Of a stretch of 64,000 nt of DNA, positions 18,085 through 26,551 are shown piece after piece; positions within the stretch are counted from its first letter, which is position 1, and every line of letters starts with the position of its first letter. Both the position numbers and the translations under genes were made by a program. Under the pieces are notes generated by a model. The model worked only from the letters and a program-made list of their open reading frames with translations. It did no database searches and had not been told where the DNA came from. The stretch lies in assembly GCA_016219185.1 (NCBI GenBank), contig JACRBZ010000089.1, forward strand, positions 36,550 through 100,549, given 5' to 3'. This DNA comes from Deltaproteobacteria bacterium. GTDB lineage: Bacteria > Desulfobacterota > Desulfobacteria > Desulfobacterales > Desulfatirhabdiaceae.

Positions 18085-18274
18085 TTTGGGATTCTTTCGG
18101 TCTGGATTTAACTATACGTTCATGATTTTTGTGGCAGAGGTTCCGATTCGTGCCTCGCAGAGGTATTCCAACTGAAAATCCCTCTTATGGTGCCGATGAG
18201 TAACTTGCCAAACATATCCCGGCTCATGATGTCTGTTTGCACTCATCTTCAATTCGCCTACGGCGGACAAAGGG

Positions 18275-21200
18275 TTATTTCAAAGTCCTGACGCAACGAA
18301 ATCCGATATTGTAGTCGCGGAAGAACGGATCGCCACCGGTGCGTCCGTCGCAGCGCGCGTTGCCCCAACCGTCGTCCCACGCGCCGCCGCGAACCACCGG
18401 AAGCCGGCTCTTTTTATTATCCGATTCTTTGTTGTATTCAAAATCCTTAAATTGTTTTTCGGAATGATAATCCGAACACGTCCACTCCCAAACATTTCCG
18501 GCAAGATCGGAAACGCCTTGAAGTGTGTCGCCTTTCATAAATATTCCCACTGACGTGGTCTTTTTAATCTGGCTCTCACTGTTGTTGCAACAGTCCTCTT
18601 TCCAACCGCTGCCCCAGGGGTATTCCCGTTTTTTTATTCCGGCTGCCGCAGCCTCCCACTGGTTTTCATCGGGAAGAAAATAATGAAACACATCATTCCG
18701 GCTTTGATCCAGCCACTGGGAAAACGCATGTGCCTCATACCAGGATACACCGACAACCGGCGCATTGGGGCAATTCCACTCGTGGTCAAACCAATAAAGT
18801 GGATTCACGGCTTTTTCACTTTCTAGCCACTTCCGACCTTCCTTGCTCCAATACTCCGTTTTTTTGTAGCCATTATCTTCAATAAATTGCCGGTACCATC
18901 CGTTTGTCACTGGATATTTCTCCATCTCGAAAATTTTTAACTCAACGGTTCCGGTGGAGGTTTTATATTTTCCTTCCGGTATCGGAATGAATATTTCCAG
19001 ATCACGGCTGTCCCCCATTCTTCCAATTAATTCTCCGGCTTCGGCTTTTATCACCGGGTGCAGATCGGAGCCGATAATTCCCATCATACAATCTATCGCT
19101 GACTGTTTTACGGAATCGTCCCAGTTGGATCGATGAATACCAAGAAACGATCGGACAGCTAAACGGTGTAAACGGCACTCCGGTCTATAAAAAATTCTTG
19201 GCATGAACCGATCATAATCATCCGGTTCATCCAAATTTCCTTGAATGAACCGGATGATTATGATCGGTTCATTCAAAATTCTTTGAATGATGTTGTTGGT
19301 CATGGCCCGGCTTTGCATGCTCAAATATCCAATGTACAATTGAACGACTTCCCGATACCAGTCATCGTCCCAATATTGCCGGATCGTCTCAAAGTAACTT
19401 TCAGATGTTCCGGCAACAAGAGCGTTTGCGGTTAAAAATTCCTGGAACGTCAGGTGAATAAAGCCATACCCACCATTTTCAAACTTTAACAGCCCACAGC
19501 TGGGTTCCACCCAGTCGAATATTTCAATAAGACGATCTTTGTATTCTTTTTGGGACTCCCCCTCTTTTTGTTTGTACTCATTTTCAAGAATGCGGACCGC
19601 TTCCAAACGGTCAATGGTTTTTAAACGCTGCTGATGCATGCTGCAGGCCAGGTGCATCAGGAAATTTCTTACTTTTTGGGCTTCCCCGCGGAATCGCTTA
19701 TACAACAGATTCGTCACGAACCGATCATACAACTCGGCTCGCTGGCCCGGCAATTCTTTGTTATCGTTATAAAGAAGGCATATCGCCGTCAACATCAACG
19801 GCGAGTCAATCAACTCACCAATGGAAGGATGAGATTTGACCTCACCGATCATATCCTGAGCCGTTTTTTTAAACCCGCATCGTTCGCTTTCATAAATGAA
19901 TTGAAACCATTTATGGATGAATTCTTCGACCTGGGTCATCAGGAGGGGCATGATTTTCACAGGCAGTCCGAACCATTTTATTACGATATCGTCCACACCA
20001 TGTGGCCGGCCGGACAAGATGATTTTACAGTTTTCATATTTAATCTTGAGTCCGTGGAAAGATGTAACGATCAATTCCCGTAAGGACTCATCGATCTCGT
20101 CCAGTCCATCCAAAAGAAAAACAGCCCTCCCTGCCTCGCAAAACCTCCGAATCATGACAACGTCAAGGAAACTGTCAGTATTTTTGCCCCAGTAAGCCAA
20201 TAATTTTTCGGCAGTCTCGGAATTTCCCGCCAACCCGGCTGTATCAAATCCTTTCAAATCTTTCAAAAAAACGAGTACCGACAAATAGCCATCCAAGTCT
20301 TTCATTTCCCGTTTACCGATTATCATAAAGGTAAAATGCTTGGCCAGCGTTGTTTTGCCTGAGCCAGCCCGGCCTTCGATAACAAATGATCGATTTTTAG
20401 CAATCAGTTCTTCGATGTCCACCGGCGCTTGTTTTTCATTGGATTCGTTGAGTGAATTGGCATAAAGCGGAATATAGATTTCCGGAAGACTCACCTGGAT
20501 AAAGGGCGTCGCTTCGGCAAGCTTGGTAATATCCATGTCCCTGCATTGAGCGTTGACCCACTCCTTGTATTTATCAGGAATGATGAGCTGCGGTGATGAG
20601 GTGGTGACTGAATTTGACAGTTTTAAATCATAAGAAGGCACATGGCCGTCTTCCGTATCCTTCAGCCATCGATTTATGCCGGGATCGAACTCAAAGACTA
20701 TCCTTTCGAACATTCTATTCTTGGTATCAACTCTCAGAATTGAAAAATGATTTCGATAGGTGTTCCCGACATAGGATGCGCCGCCCTTGACGAGCCAAGC
20801 CCGGTTGAACGGACGGTGGGGTTCGGCGGGACGCGCGTGAACATGACCGGTTAAAATGATGTGCGAGCGAAGGGATAAATTATCAAGCGTGTTTTTACGC
20901 AATTCGTATATATTGTATTCAGATTCATTCAACCATTCATGCGGATGATGAAACAGGGCGATGGTAACGGGCGAATCATTGACATCATAGTCGCCCGGTT
21001 CGATGAGTTGATTATTTGCAGCCATCTTATCGAGCATAGGCAATCCCAGCCAGAGTTTATTCCGATCATCATCCCCCCGGCAGAACCATGACGAGTTCAA
21101 GATCACAAAGCGCAGGCCATGCAAATCGATTTTGCCTGTCAGAATGCCAGGTTGTTCCCCAATTACGAGCGGTGATATCCGCATCTTGTTTTGACAAAAA

Positions 21201-21616
21201 TCGCTAAATGCTGCAAAGGGGCTAGAAATAAAATCGATGTTCTCCAGTGCCAGAAATTCATCAGCTTTGATATATGAATTCGGTCGCACCAACCATTTAG
21301 CCACATTTTGGTCTATATCATGATTCCCCGGACAGATGACCAGTTTATCCGGTGTAAGGTCCAGCATAGGAAGGAGTTCATCGGTCAGCCAGTCTTTGGC
21401 TTTGTCATAATCCTCTTTTTTCCCTTTCCAGCCGATATCTCCGGTAATGGCCACCAATTGGGGCCGCCATGCTTCGTCAACGTTATTCAGTTTTTTGATC
21501 AACTCTCTTAACGTCAGATTCCGCTGATCCACGGCTGTGGACGATATATTTTTCGTTGGCTCCATTCCGAAATGCAGGTCTGACAGGTGCAGGATATTTA
21601 TTTTACTTTTATTCAT
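18275..21616 (-). CDS. Metallophosphoesterase-NACHT NTPase-FGE-sulfatase fusion protein
   Basis: 1113 residues. Residues 1-330 form a calcineurin-like phosphoesterase: SDLHFG (Asp13, His15), TGDIGWKG, CPGNHDID, FHHPHEW and GHVHARP. Residues about 400-650 are a NACHT-type STAND NTPase: Walker A GRAGSGKTT near 417, Walker B VFLLDGLDEID near 504, then SGRPHG. A helical stretch runs to about 870. Residues 875-1113 are a formylglycine-generating-enzyme / C-type-lectin-like domain ending RGGAWDDGW...NIGFRCV. The arrangement is effector at the N-terminus, ATP switch in the middle, sensor at the C-terminus. The last 35 codons are GC-rich and look like a diversity-generating-retroelement variable region. 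An immune or conflict role is inferred. Confidence 0.85.
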   Translation of the reverse strand: MNKSKINILHLSDLHFGMEPTKNISSTAVDQRNLTLRELIKKLNNVDEAWRPQLVAITGDIGWKGKKEDYDKAKDWLTDELLPMLDLTPDKLVICPGNHDIDQNVAKWLVRPNSYIKADEFLALENIDFISSPFAAFSDFCQNKMRISPLVIGEQPGILTGKIDLHGLRFVILNSSWFCRGDDDRNKLWLGLPMLDKMAANNQLIEPGDYDVNDSPVTIALFHHPHEWLNESEYNIYELRKNTLDNLSLRSHIILTGHVHARPAEPHRPFNRAWLVKGGASYVGNTYRNHFSILRVDTKNRMFERIVFEFDPGINRWLKDTEDGHVPSYDLKLSNSVTTSSPQLIIPDKYKEWVNAQCRDMDITKLAEATPFIQVSLPEIYIPLYANSLNESNEKQAPVDIEELIAKNRSFVIEGRAGSGKTTLAKHFTFMIIGKREMKDLDGYLSVLVFLKDLKGFDTAGLAGNSETAEKLLAYWGKNTDSFLDVVMIRRFCEAGRAVFLLDGLDEIDESLRELIVTSFHGLKIKYENCKIILSGRPHGVDDIVIKWFGLPVKIMPLLMTQVEEFIHKWFQFIYESERCGFKKTAQDMIGEVKSHPSIGELIDSPLMLTAICLLYNDNKELPGQRAELYDRFVTNLLYKRFRGEAQKVRNFLMHLACSMHQQRLKTIDRLEAVRILENEYKQKEGESQKEYKDRLIEIFDWVEPSCGLLKFENGGYGFIHLTFQEFLTANALVAGTSESYFETIRQYWDDDWYREVVQLYIGYLSMQSRAMTNNIIQRILNEPIIIIRFIQGNLDEPDDYDRFMPRIFYRPECRLHRLAVRSFLGIHRSNWDDSVKQSAIDCMMGIIGSDLHPVIKAEAGELIGRMGDSRDLEIFIPIPEGKYKTSTGTVELKIFEMEKYPVTNGWYRQFIEDNGYKKTEYWSKEGRKWLESEKAVNPLYWFDHEWNCPNAPVVGVSWYEAHAFSQWLDQSRNDVFHYFLPDENQWEAAAAGIKKREYPWGSGWKEDCCNNSESQIKKTTSVGIFMKGDTLQGVSDLAGNVWEWTCSDYHSEKQFKDFEYNKESDNKKSRLPVVRGGAWDDGWGNARCDGRTGGDPFFRDYNIGFRCVRTLK
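18290..18391 (-). repeat. Candidate DGR variable region at the 3' end of the NACHT-FGE gene
   Basis: Covers codons 1076-1108. Positions that are Asn (AAC) in the usual template-derived FGE domain are here mostly other xxC codons: GAC, GAC, GGC, TGC, GAC, ACC, GGC, TTC, TTC, GAC, TAC. Invariant anchors RGG, W and NIGFR remain. Base composition jumps from AT-rich to GC-rich exactly here. A short hairpin (CGCC-GTA-GGCG) follows the stop. No template repeat or reverse transcriptase was found in the window. Confidence 0.5.
19203..19272. repeat. Perfect 28-base inverted repeat inside the NACHT-FGE gene
   Basis: The arm 19203-19230 (begins ATGAACCGATCATAATC) and the arm 19245-19272 are exact reverse complements, separated by 14 bases. 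It is coding in both arms (NEPIIIIRFI and DEPDDYDRFM in the protein), so the mRNA can form a 28-base-pair hairpin within the helical region of the protein. Confidence 0.9.
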
Positions 21617-22062
21617 ATTGCTTCTTCGCTGTCCAAAATGGAAATCGTCTGATATCCGAGGTTACCAATTCAAGGCAGACTCACAGGTATCAAGCAGTAA
21701 ATATTACTGATATCCCTACACATCCTACACAATCCGCCCAACGCAGAGCCGGTTCCAGTCCAAAGGTGCTAATTCCGGCGGGCAATTTGTATTGTCGCTG
21801 AGCAGAACAAATCCCTTTTCCCATTTCTTTTTCATATTACGGATTCATCTTATAAGTAAGGTTATAATTATCTTTATAAAAATATCTTTCAATAAAAGTC
21901 CCAGCATCCCCATTGTTTAAAGAATCAGGGGCTTAAATCTAAAAAAACTGTGGGAGAACATTCTATATCCGACCACTGTCCGATACCTTATATATACTGC
22001 CCAGTGTGGCACCAAGTGCAGGGTGCTGTGTGAGCTGGTGGGAGGAAACCCGGGATACTCGA
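21617..22062. other. Gene-poor spacer with a repressor remnant
   Basis: About 446 bases between the NACHT-FGE gene and the kinase gene. It contains a degenerate 3' fragment of an S24 repressor gene (21699-21829) and an AT-rich stretch, 21840-21960. The part 21990-22060 is richer in G and ends against the kinase stop; no gene, tRNA or clear terminator is seen there. Confidence 0.5.
21699..21829 (-). pseudogene. Remnant of an S24 repressor 3' end (second copy)
   Basis: This stretch aligns with 25013-25142, the 3' end of the intact repressor gene, at roughly 85 percent identity by eye and in the same orientation. Translated on the minus strand it gives KKWEKGFVLLSDNTN and then LDWNRLCVGRIV before a stop that comes early. 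Only about 40 codons survive. It lies on the far side of the kinase / DUF3010 / ParA genes from the intact copy. Confidence 0.8.
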
Positions 22063-23163
22063 TTAGACTCGTTCATTTATTTCCGCGGCTATCCCTGAAA
22101 TAGTGGTTGAGTTAAATGAATTGTCTCTCCGCCATTGCCCACAATTACAAGATTTTTGAACGTAGTATAACTCATTATCTCCGTAGCATATTCTAAATGA
22201 TGTCGCTCCTCGCATGACAGGAACGCCCTGCTCAATGACCCAGTCCGGAATTACAGGCCTAAGGTTATTTAGATGTACATGAAAAGCAGAAGCTGTTGGA
22301 AAGCGTTTGCGTGGATTGATATTCGTTGCTCTACTGATTGTGCGCTTCAGCTTTTCAGGAACCCAAGGAGGCAGAGATGAAAGATCAATTATTCTGCCTC
22401 TCTTGATTTTCGTCTTTAGGCATTGATCGACAAATATCGATCTATCATCGCTCGGGCCTAAGTCGTTGTATCTTTTTCGCTCGGACTTGCTTAACCAAGA
22501 AGTTTCATCGTAAGGAAGAAAGCCACCGAGTAACTGATATAAGACGATGCCAGACTGATAGATGTCACCGGCAAATCCGTAAGAGTTGGTTTCAATAGAC
22601 TCTGGCGGCCTGTATAGAATCGAGTGGCTGGATGCTGGTATTGAGTCCATCCCTACCGGCATGTACTTTATCGAGCCAAAATCTCCGATAATCGACTGCT
22701 CTTCATCTCCGACGTATATGTTCGCCGGTTTTAGATCACGATGTAGAAACCTTTTCTCGTGAAGAGCACCTACCCCGATCAGTAACTCACAAGTAAAGTC
22801 GATTGCCTTCGTATTTCCCAGTTCTGTTTGCTCAATGACATCATCCATGTCCCCTCTTGAGCAGTACGGAGTGACGAAGTAAGCCCATTCACCGTCGATA
22901 AGCCCCGCACTTTGTACCGACAGTATATGCGGCGAGTTAATACTTGCCAGCGTATTCGGCTCAGCATGGTATTTTGCATCTCCGCCCCAGTAATAGAACT
23001 TGACAGCAACTTTCGTATTCAATATGCGGTTTTCTCCGAAGAAGAGATAACCGTTTCCGCCTTTCGTAACTTCGCGGCTGAATCGTATGTCCCGTGACAG
23101 AACCTTTAGCTGAGACTTGATTTCATCTGGTGCGATAGAGTTGTCTAAAAAGAGAGAACTCAT
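22063..23163 (-). CDS. Hanks-type serine/threonine protein kinase
   Basis: 366 residues, soluble, no membrane segment. All kinase motifs are present: glycine loop KGGNGYLF, VAVKFY lysine, HRDLKPANI catalytic loop, GDFGS, RPPE (APE-like) and GDIYQSGIVLYQLL. The kinase domain occupies about residues 30-300; the last 65 residues form a small extra domain with CNCGQWRRDN, perhaps metal-binding. Begins 3 bases after the DUF3010 gene stop, so translation is likely coupled. Cytosolic kinases of this kind act in several abortive-infection systems; the partner here may be the ParA-like or DUF3010 protein, which is inference. Confidence 0.85.
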   Translation of the reverse strand: MSSLFLDNSIAPDEIKSQLKVLSRDIRFSREVTKGGNGYLFFGENRILNTKVAVKFYYWGGDAKYHAEPNTLASINSPHILSVQSAGLIDGEWAYFVTPYCSRGDMDDVIEQTELGNTKAIDFTCELLIGVGALHEKRFLHRDLKPANIYVGDEEQSIIGDFGSIKYMPVGMDSIPASSHSILYRPPESIETNSYGFAGDIYQSGIVLYQLLGGFLPYDETSWLSKSERKRYNDLGPSDDRSIFVDQCLKTKIKRGRIIDLSSLPPWVPEKLKRTISRATNINPRKRFPTASAFHVHLNNLRPVIPDWVIEQGVPVMRGATSFRICYGDNELYYVQKSCNCGQWRRDNSFNSTTISGIAAEINERV

Positions 23164-23166
23164 GGG

Positions 23167-23586
23167 CTATCTCTGACGAATATGGAGACTTGCGGTCATA
23201 AACGCATTTCTCTGATATTTATTAAGTTCATCTGGAATATTAAAAGGCTCACGCTTGTTGGAAGCTGCAATACCTTGGCCCGATACGAATTCAACTTTCG
23301 CCAAGCCATTAAGTTGAATTAGTGCTTCGAGTTTGAATGAAACAGCCCCGCCAGCCATCTGTCCCTTCTTTGCCCGCTTCTTCAATACGACGATGTCTAC
23401 GTGGTTGTCGCGCACAAAATTCACGAAAGAATCGAAGAACGACTTTATAGCAGCAACTGATTCATCATCTCCAATTTTAATTTTTCGCGGCTCGATATCG
23501 ATGAAGGCAACCTCACCGGCTGTATCCTCCAAGACCAATAGTATAGCTTCCGAAGATTTAAGCTCAATCCCGCATATTCTTGACAT
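23167..23586 (-). CDS. DUF3010 family protein (RNase H-like fold suspected)
   Basis: 139 residues. The N-terminus SRICGIELKSSEAIL, the central DIVVLKKRAKKGQMAGGAVSF and the LEALIQL helix match the DUF3010 family. The pattern (acidic first strand, basic loop, helix with small residues) is like RuvC/RNase H-type nucleases, but a full catalytic tetrad is not obvious, so activity is uncertain. It sits between the ParA-like gene (170-base gap) and the kinase gene (3-base gap). Function of the family is unknown. Confidence 0.7.
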   Translation of the reverse strand: MSRICGIELKSSEAILLVLEDTAGEVAFIDIEPRKIKIGDDESVAAIKSFFDSFVNFVRDNHVDIVVLKKRAKKGQMAGGAVSFKLEALIQLNGLAKVEFVSGQGIAASNKREPFNIPDELNKYQRNAFMTASLHIRQR

Positions 23587-23755
23587 AGCGTGTCTTCCCT
23601 AATCGAGAGTTTAACTACAATTAGATTAAATCGCATAAAAATGCGAATTTCTGGTTTCTTGTCATCATAATACACCATAAATACAGCGATCGAGTGGTAT
23701 GAAAGCAGGGTGGGGGGAGAAAACCTCCGGAATCTATTATCTACCACTTATGACT

Positions 23756-24889
23756 TTAAAGCAGCCCAGCAATGGCACTGAGACGCCTTTGATAACCAGA
23801 TAATTGATTTGGTGTTCCGCCAGTTCTATTTAAATGGTAAAGTCTTGTTGACCCTGGTTCTGGATAGTTGTTGCCCAGACGTAATGACTGAAGCTCTATA
23901 CCATTGTAATCACAAATCAGCCCAAGTCGTCTTAAATCCCACATATGCTCGTGATTGTTGAAAGGCTGAATTCTGTATTCAGATGCTTCTGAATTAGTCT
24001 GGCTTGTGATTGACGTGATAGTTTGGCGGTGAAGTCTTTGCGGATCAGTATAGCTCTGACCGCCACTTAGACGGTACGGATTAGTCATGTTAGCGATGAG
24101 TAAAAATGGTGTAGAAATAGCAAGATTGGGAACCGTAAGTAAATGACCCCGATTATCGTACCACGGAAACGGATAACGTGCATGCTCATCTGTGATAAAC
24201 CGACTCAAGCCCGATGCAGGTTCAAACATGAATTCAATGCTTCTTAGAACAGCGAACTGGCTAGCCTGGGAGTTTGGGGAGTATGCAGAAATCCAACGAT
24301 CAGCAGCCACTAAACCCATGTGAGTGGTGATGACGTTGAAATATGGGTCGGTATCGATAAAAACAATGTTCTGATTCGATGTGTCTAAAAGCTGAACCGC
24401 ATATCTGAGGAAAGAGCGGATTAGAAGGTAAGTTGAGTACTCAGGGCCTGTAGGTGCCCGACCAGAACGACGTGGCGGCTGTGGAAGTTGTTCAATCAAC
24501 TGAATAGTTCGCTCCAAATCGAAGTCTCCGCACAGTAATCGAAGGTTGCTCGGTAGTTGCTGGGTCATGTGAGGTCGAACGATATTTGGATCAACAATGA
24601 ATTGTTTTGGATCAGGCCAGCCAATTCCTGAAATAATATCGTTCAAGCAGGCTGAGAGATATGACTGGATCGTTTTGCGCGGAGTTCCTTGCATCAATTG
24701 GATAATGGCAGCTTCGCCACCGTTATGTCCACCTCCGAGCATCATTCTTGAAACGTCACATTGAGGGCTTATGTCAATTACAAAGACTTGTTTGGTTGGA
24801 TTGGCGTGAGCAGCGGCACATGCCAGTTGAAAAGTCATAGTGGATTTTCCTATTCCACCCTTGTTGGCCCAAATAACATAACTGCTCAA
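23756..24889 (-). CDS. ParA/MinD-like P-loop ATPase
   Basis: 377 residues, longer than plasmid ParA. The N-terminus YVIWANKGGIGKSTMTFQLA holds the deviant Walker A (KGGIGKST), followed by VFVIDISPQCD (Walker A'), and IVFIDTDPYFNV (Walker B). About 100 residues of extra sequence follow, rich in Asn, Ser and Arg. No ParB gene or parS-like repeat is nearby, so plasmid partition is unlikely. Co-oriented with the DUF3010 and kinase genes downstream; the three probably form one functional unit of unknown purpose. Confidence 0.8.
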   Translation of the reverse strand: MSSYVIWANKGGIGKSTMTFQLACAAAHANPTKQVFVIDISPQCDVSRMMLGGGHNGGEAAIIQLMQGTPRKTIQSYLSACLNDIISGIGWPDPKQFIVDPNIVRPHMTQQLPSNLRLLCGDFDLERTIQLIEQLPQPPRRSGRAPTGPEYSTYLLIRSFLRYAVQLLDTSNQNIVFIDTDPYFNVITTHMGLVAADRWISAYSPNSQASQFAVLRSIEFMFEPASGLSRFITDEHARYPFPWYDNRGHLLTVPNLAISTPFLLIANMTNPYRLSGGQSYTDPQRLHRQTITSITSQTNSEASEYRIQPFNNHEHMWDLRRLGLICDYNGIELQSLRLGNNYPEPGSTRLYHLNRTGGTPNQLSGYQRRLSAIAGLL

Positions 24890-25010
24890 GGTGAATTCCT
24901 CCTGTGAATACTAACTATAAATAGTGCAAACAGAAGCGAGATAAAAACAGGCCTTTAATTACCACTCCCACCCCCCTCCCTCATATTTTCCAACTGCCAG
25001 CATACAAAAC

Positions 25011-25787
25011 TCAAATATTACTGATATCCCTCCACATCCAAACAATCCGCCCGACACAAAGCCTGTTCCAATCCAAAGGCGATAACTCCAGCGGGTAATT
25101 AGTATTGTCACTGAGCAGAACAAATCCCTTTTCCCATTTCTTGATTCTTTTGATCGACGCCATATCCATATCACCTTCAGGAGTGTTCACGACAAACACT
25201 TTCCCTTCAACTTGTTCCCTGTCCGACAAATCCACGACCACGATGGAACCTTTTATGATTGTTGGTTCCATCGAGTCCCCGCCCACCTTTATTGCTGCCA
25301 GCCTGTGCCTGGAACGGCCTTGCAGTTCCGGCTTATAAACTACCACCACAGAAGTTGGGGATTGGTAGGGGTCAAATTCGATGCCGTTGACACCCGCCGC
25401 CAGCCTGCCGGATTCGTATAAGGGGATTCCCTGGTAATCGTCGGCGGTGCCGTTAACAACATCTTTGTATTGTTGGGAATTTACATGGACGATGAGGTTA
25501 TGGTCGGGAGGTGATGGCGGTTTTGGTGGGTTTCCGGTTTCGATTAGAGAGCGGCCAAATCTTATGGCATCTTCATAATTTTTAAAACCGGCAGCTTTAA
25601 TTATTGCTTCCTGGGAATCTATCCCGGCTCGTTTCGAAGTTTTTGGATTTAAAATAAGGCTCAGAAGGGTCTGAGATACTCCAGCTTCAATAGAAAGAAA
25701 ATTCTGGGCGCCCCTCCCTTTCTTGTCGAGCCAATATTTCAGGGTAGCGACGAAACAATCATAGGCTTTTATGTCTGTAATGGTCAT
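25011..25787 (-). CDS. Phage-type LexA/CI-like repressor with S24 peptidase domain
   Basis: 258 residues. The N-terminal part (about 15-80) is a helix-turn-helix with FLSIEAGVSQTLLSLIL, followed by a proline-rich linker and an S24 self-cleaving domain with the catalytic serine in KVGGDSMEPTI and the lysine in MASIKRI. A Gly-containing cleavage site is likely near SGRLAAGVNG. Such repressors hold prophage-like elements silent and are inactivated by RecA-stimulated autocleavage during DNA damage. It is divergent from a Cro-like gene across three matching operators. A truncated copy of its 3' end lies 3.3 kb away. Confidence 0.9.
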   Translation of the reverse strand: MTITDIKAYDCFVATLKYWLDKKGRGAQNFLSIEAGVSQTLLSLILNPKTSKRAGIDSQEAIIKAAGFKNYEDAIRFGRSLIETGNPPKPPSPPDHNLIVHVNSQQYKDVVNGTADDYQGIPLYESGRLAAGVNGIEFDPYQSPTSVVVVYKPELQGRSRHRLAAIKVGGDSMEPTIIKGSIVVVDLSDREQVEGKVFVVNTPEGDMDMASIKRIKKWEKGFVLLSDNTNYPLELSPLDWNRLCVGRIVWMWRDISNI

Positions 25788-25796
25788 TCGATTACT

Positions 25797-25878
25797 TTAC
25801 CCACGGTAAATATTTTATCAAGATAATAATTATTACCTATAGTAATTTTTAATGACATTAGTAATTTACTAAAGGTAA
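25797..25878. promoter_or_regulatory. Three palindromic operators, TTAC-N5-GTAA
   Basis: Exact matches to TTAC-N5-GTAA occur at 25797-25809, 25833-25845 and 25866-25878 within the roughly 100-base gap between the divergent repressor (start 25787) and Cro-like gene (start 25888). Centre-to-centre spacing is 36 and 33 bases. This is the layout of a lambda-like OR region; binding by the neighbouring repressor is inferred. Confidence 0.75.
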
Positions 25879-25887
25879 TAAATAACA

Positions 25888-26139
25888 ATGAAACACGGAA
25901 CCCAAATCAAAATTTGCAAAATAGTTGGAGTAACTTCAGGTTTTTTGTTACTGGTCATGTCCGGTTTAAGGCGTCCTTCATGGCCAACAGCCAAGCGACT
26001 TGCTGCTGCCACCGGATCAACACCCGACCAATGGATGGAAGCACCTCCAGAAACCTTCCGCCGAATCATTTCAGAATATGCACTTTCACGGGAATCGGCT
26101 TCATGGCGACCATGGATGGTCACGTTTGGTCCCCCGTAA
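25888..26139 (+). CDS. Cro/YdaS-like helix-turn-helix regulator
   Basis: 83 residues. The core KICKIVGVTSGFLLLVMSGLRRPSWPT and AKRLAAATGSTPDQWMEAPPE match small HTH proteins in which a recognition helix is followed by a PSWxxAKxLAxATGxxPxxWM tail. Those proteins act as Cro or antitoxin-type regulators. It diverges from the S24 repressor across three shared operators, so the pair is probably a genetic switch of a decayed prophage or integrative element. No good ribosome site is seen, only AAAGG 12 bases upstream. Confidence 0.65.
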   Translation: MKHGTQIKICKIVGVTSGFLLLVMSGLRRPSWPTAKRLAAATGSTPDQWMEAPPETFRRIISEYALSRESASWRPWMVTFGPP

Positions 26140-26175
26140 AGCCCGCAAACATTCGGAAAAAAGAGTGACGAAACG

Positions 26176-26394
26176 ATGAAAAAAGAAAACACGGAAACAA
26201 TCACCATCTCGTTACCCTCCGAAATGGTTGAATTGATCGATATCGCGGCCCGTGAATTTGATTACAGTCGTTCAATATTCATATCCCACGCCGTCAGGGA
26301 TAAGGTTGTTGCCACATTTTACAAATCTTCATCCAATGTACGGGATGGATATTATCGAACTGTCCTGAAGCAATTCCAGTTAGAAAAAGATTAA
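26176..26394 (+). CDS. Ribbon-helix-helix DNA-binding protein
   Basis: 72 residues. The stretch TITISLPSEMVELIDIAAREFDYSRSIFISHAVRDKV is a clear ribbon-helix-helix (CopG/Arc-like) fold: a short basic beta strand followed by two helices. Such dimers bind operators of toxin-antitoxin or phage genes. It lies 36 bases after the Cro-like gene on the same strand, so probably under the same switch. Partner gene not identified. Confidence 0.7.
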   Translation: MKKENTETITISLPSEMVELIDIAAREFDYSRSIFISHAVRDKVVATFYKSSSNVRDGYYRTVLKQFQLEKD

Positions 26395-26551
26395 AAAAAC
26401 AAAAAACAATTAACGAAAAGGATTTCGAAATGATAGGGCCGAAACCAAGTTTCATTATGATGAAGATCAGTTGCCCATGAATTTTGACGTGAAGGTTATC
26501 GGGATCAGGGATATCGAACCGATGGCGTCAAGCAGAAGGCGAGAGGGGGAC

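Noticed and set aside
21990..22062. G-rich stretch looking like a structured RNA or insertion-sequence end
   Set aside because: No consistent stem, terminal inverted repeat or transposase could be found.
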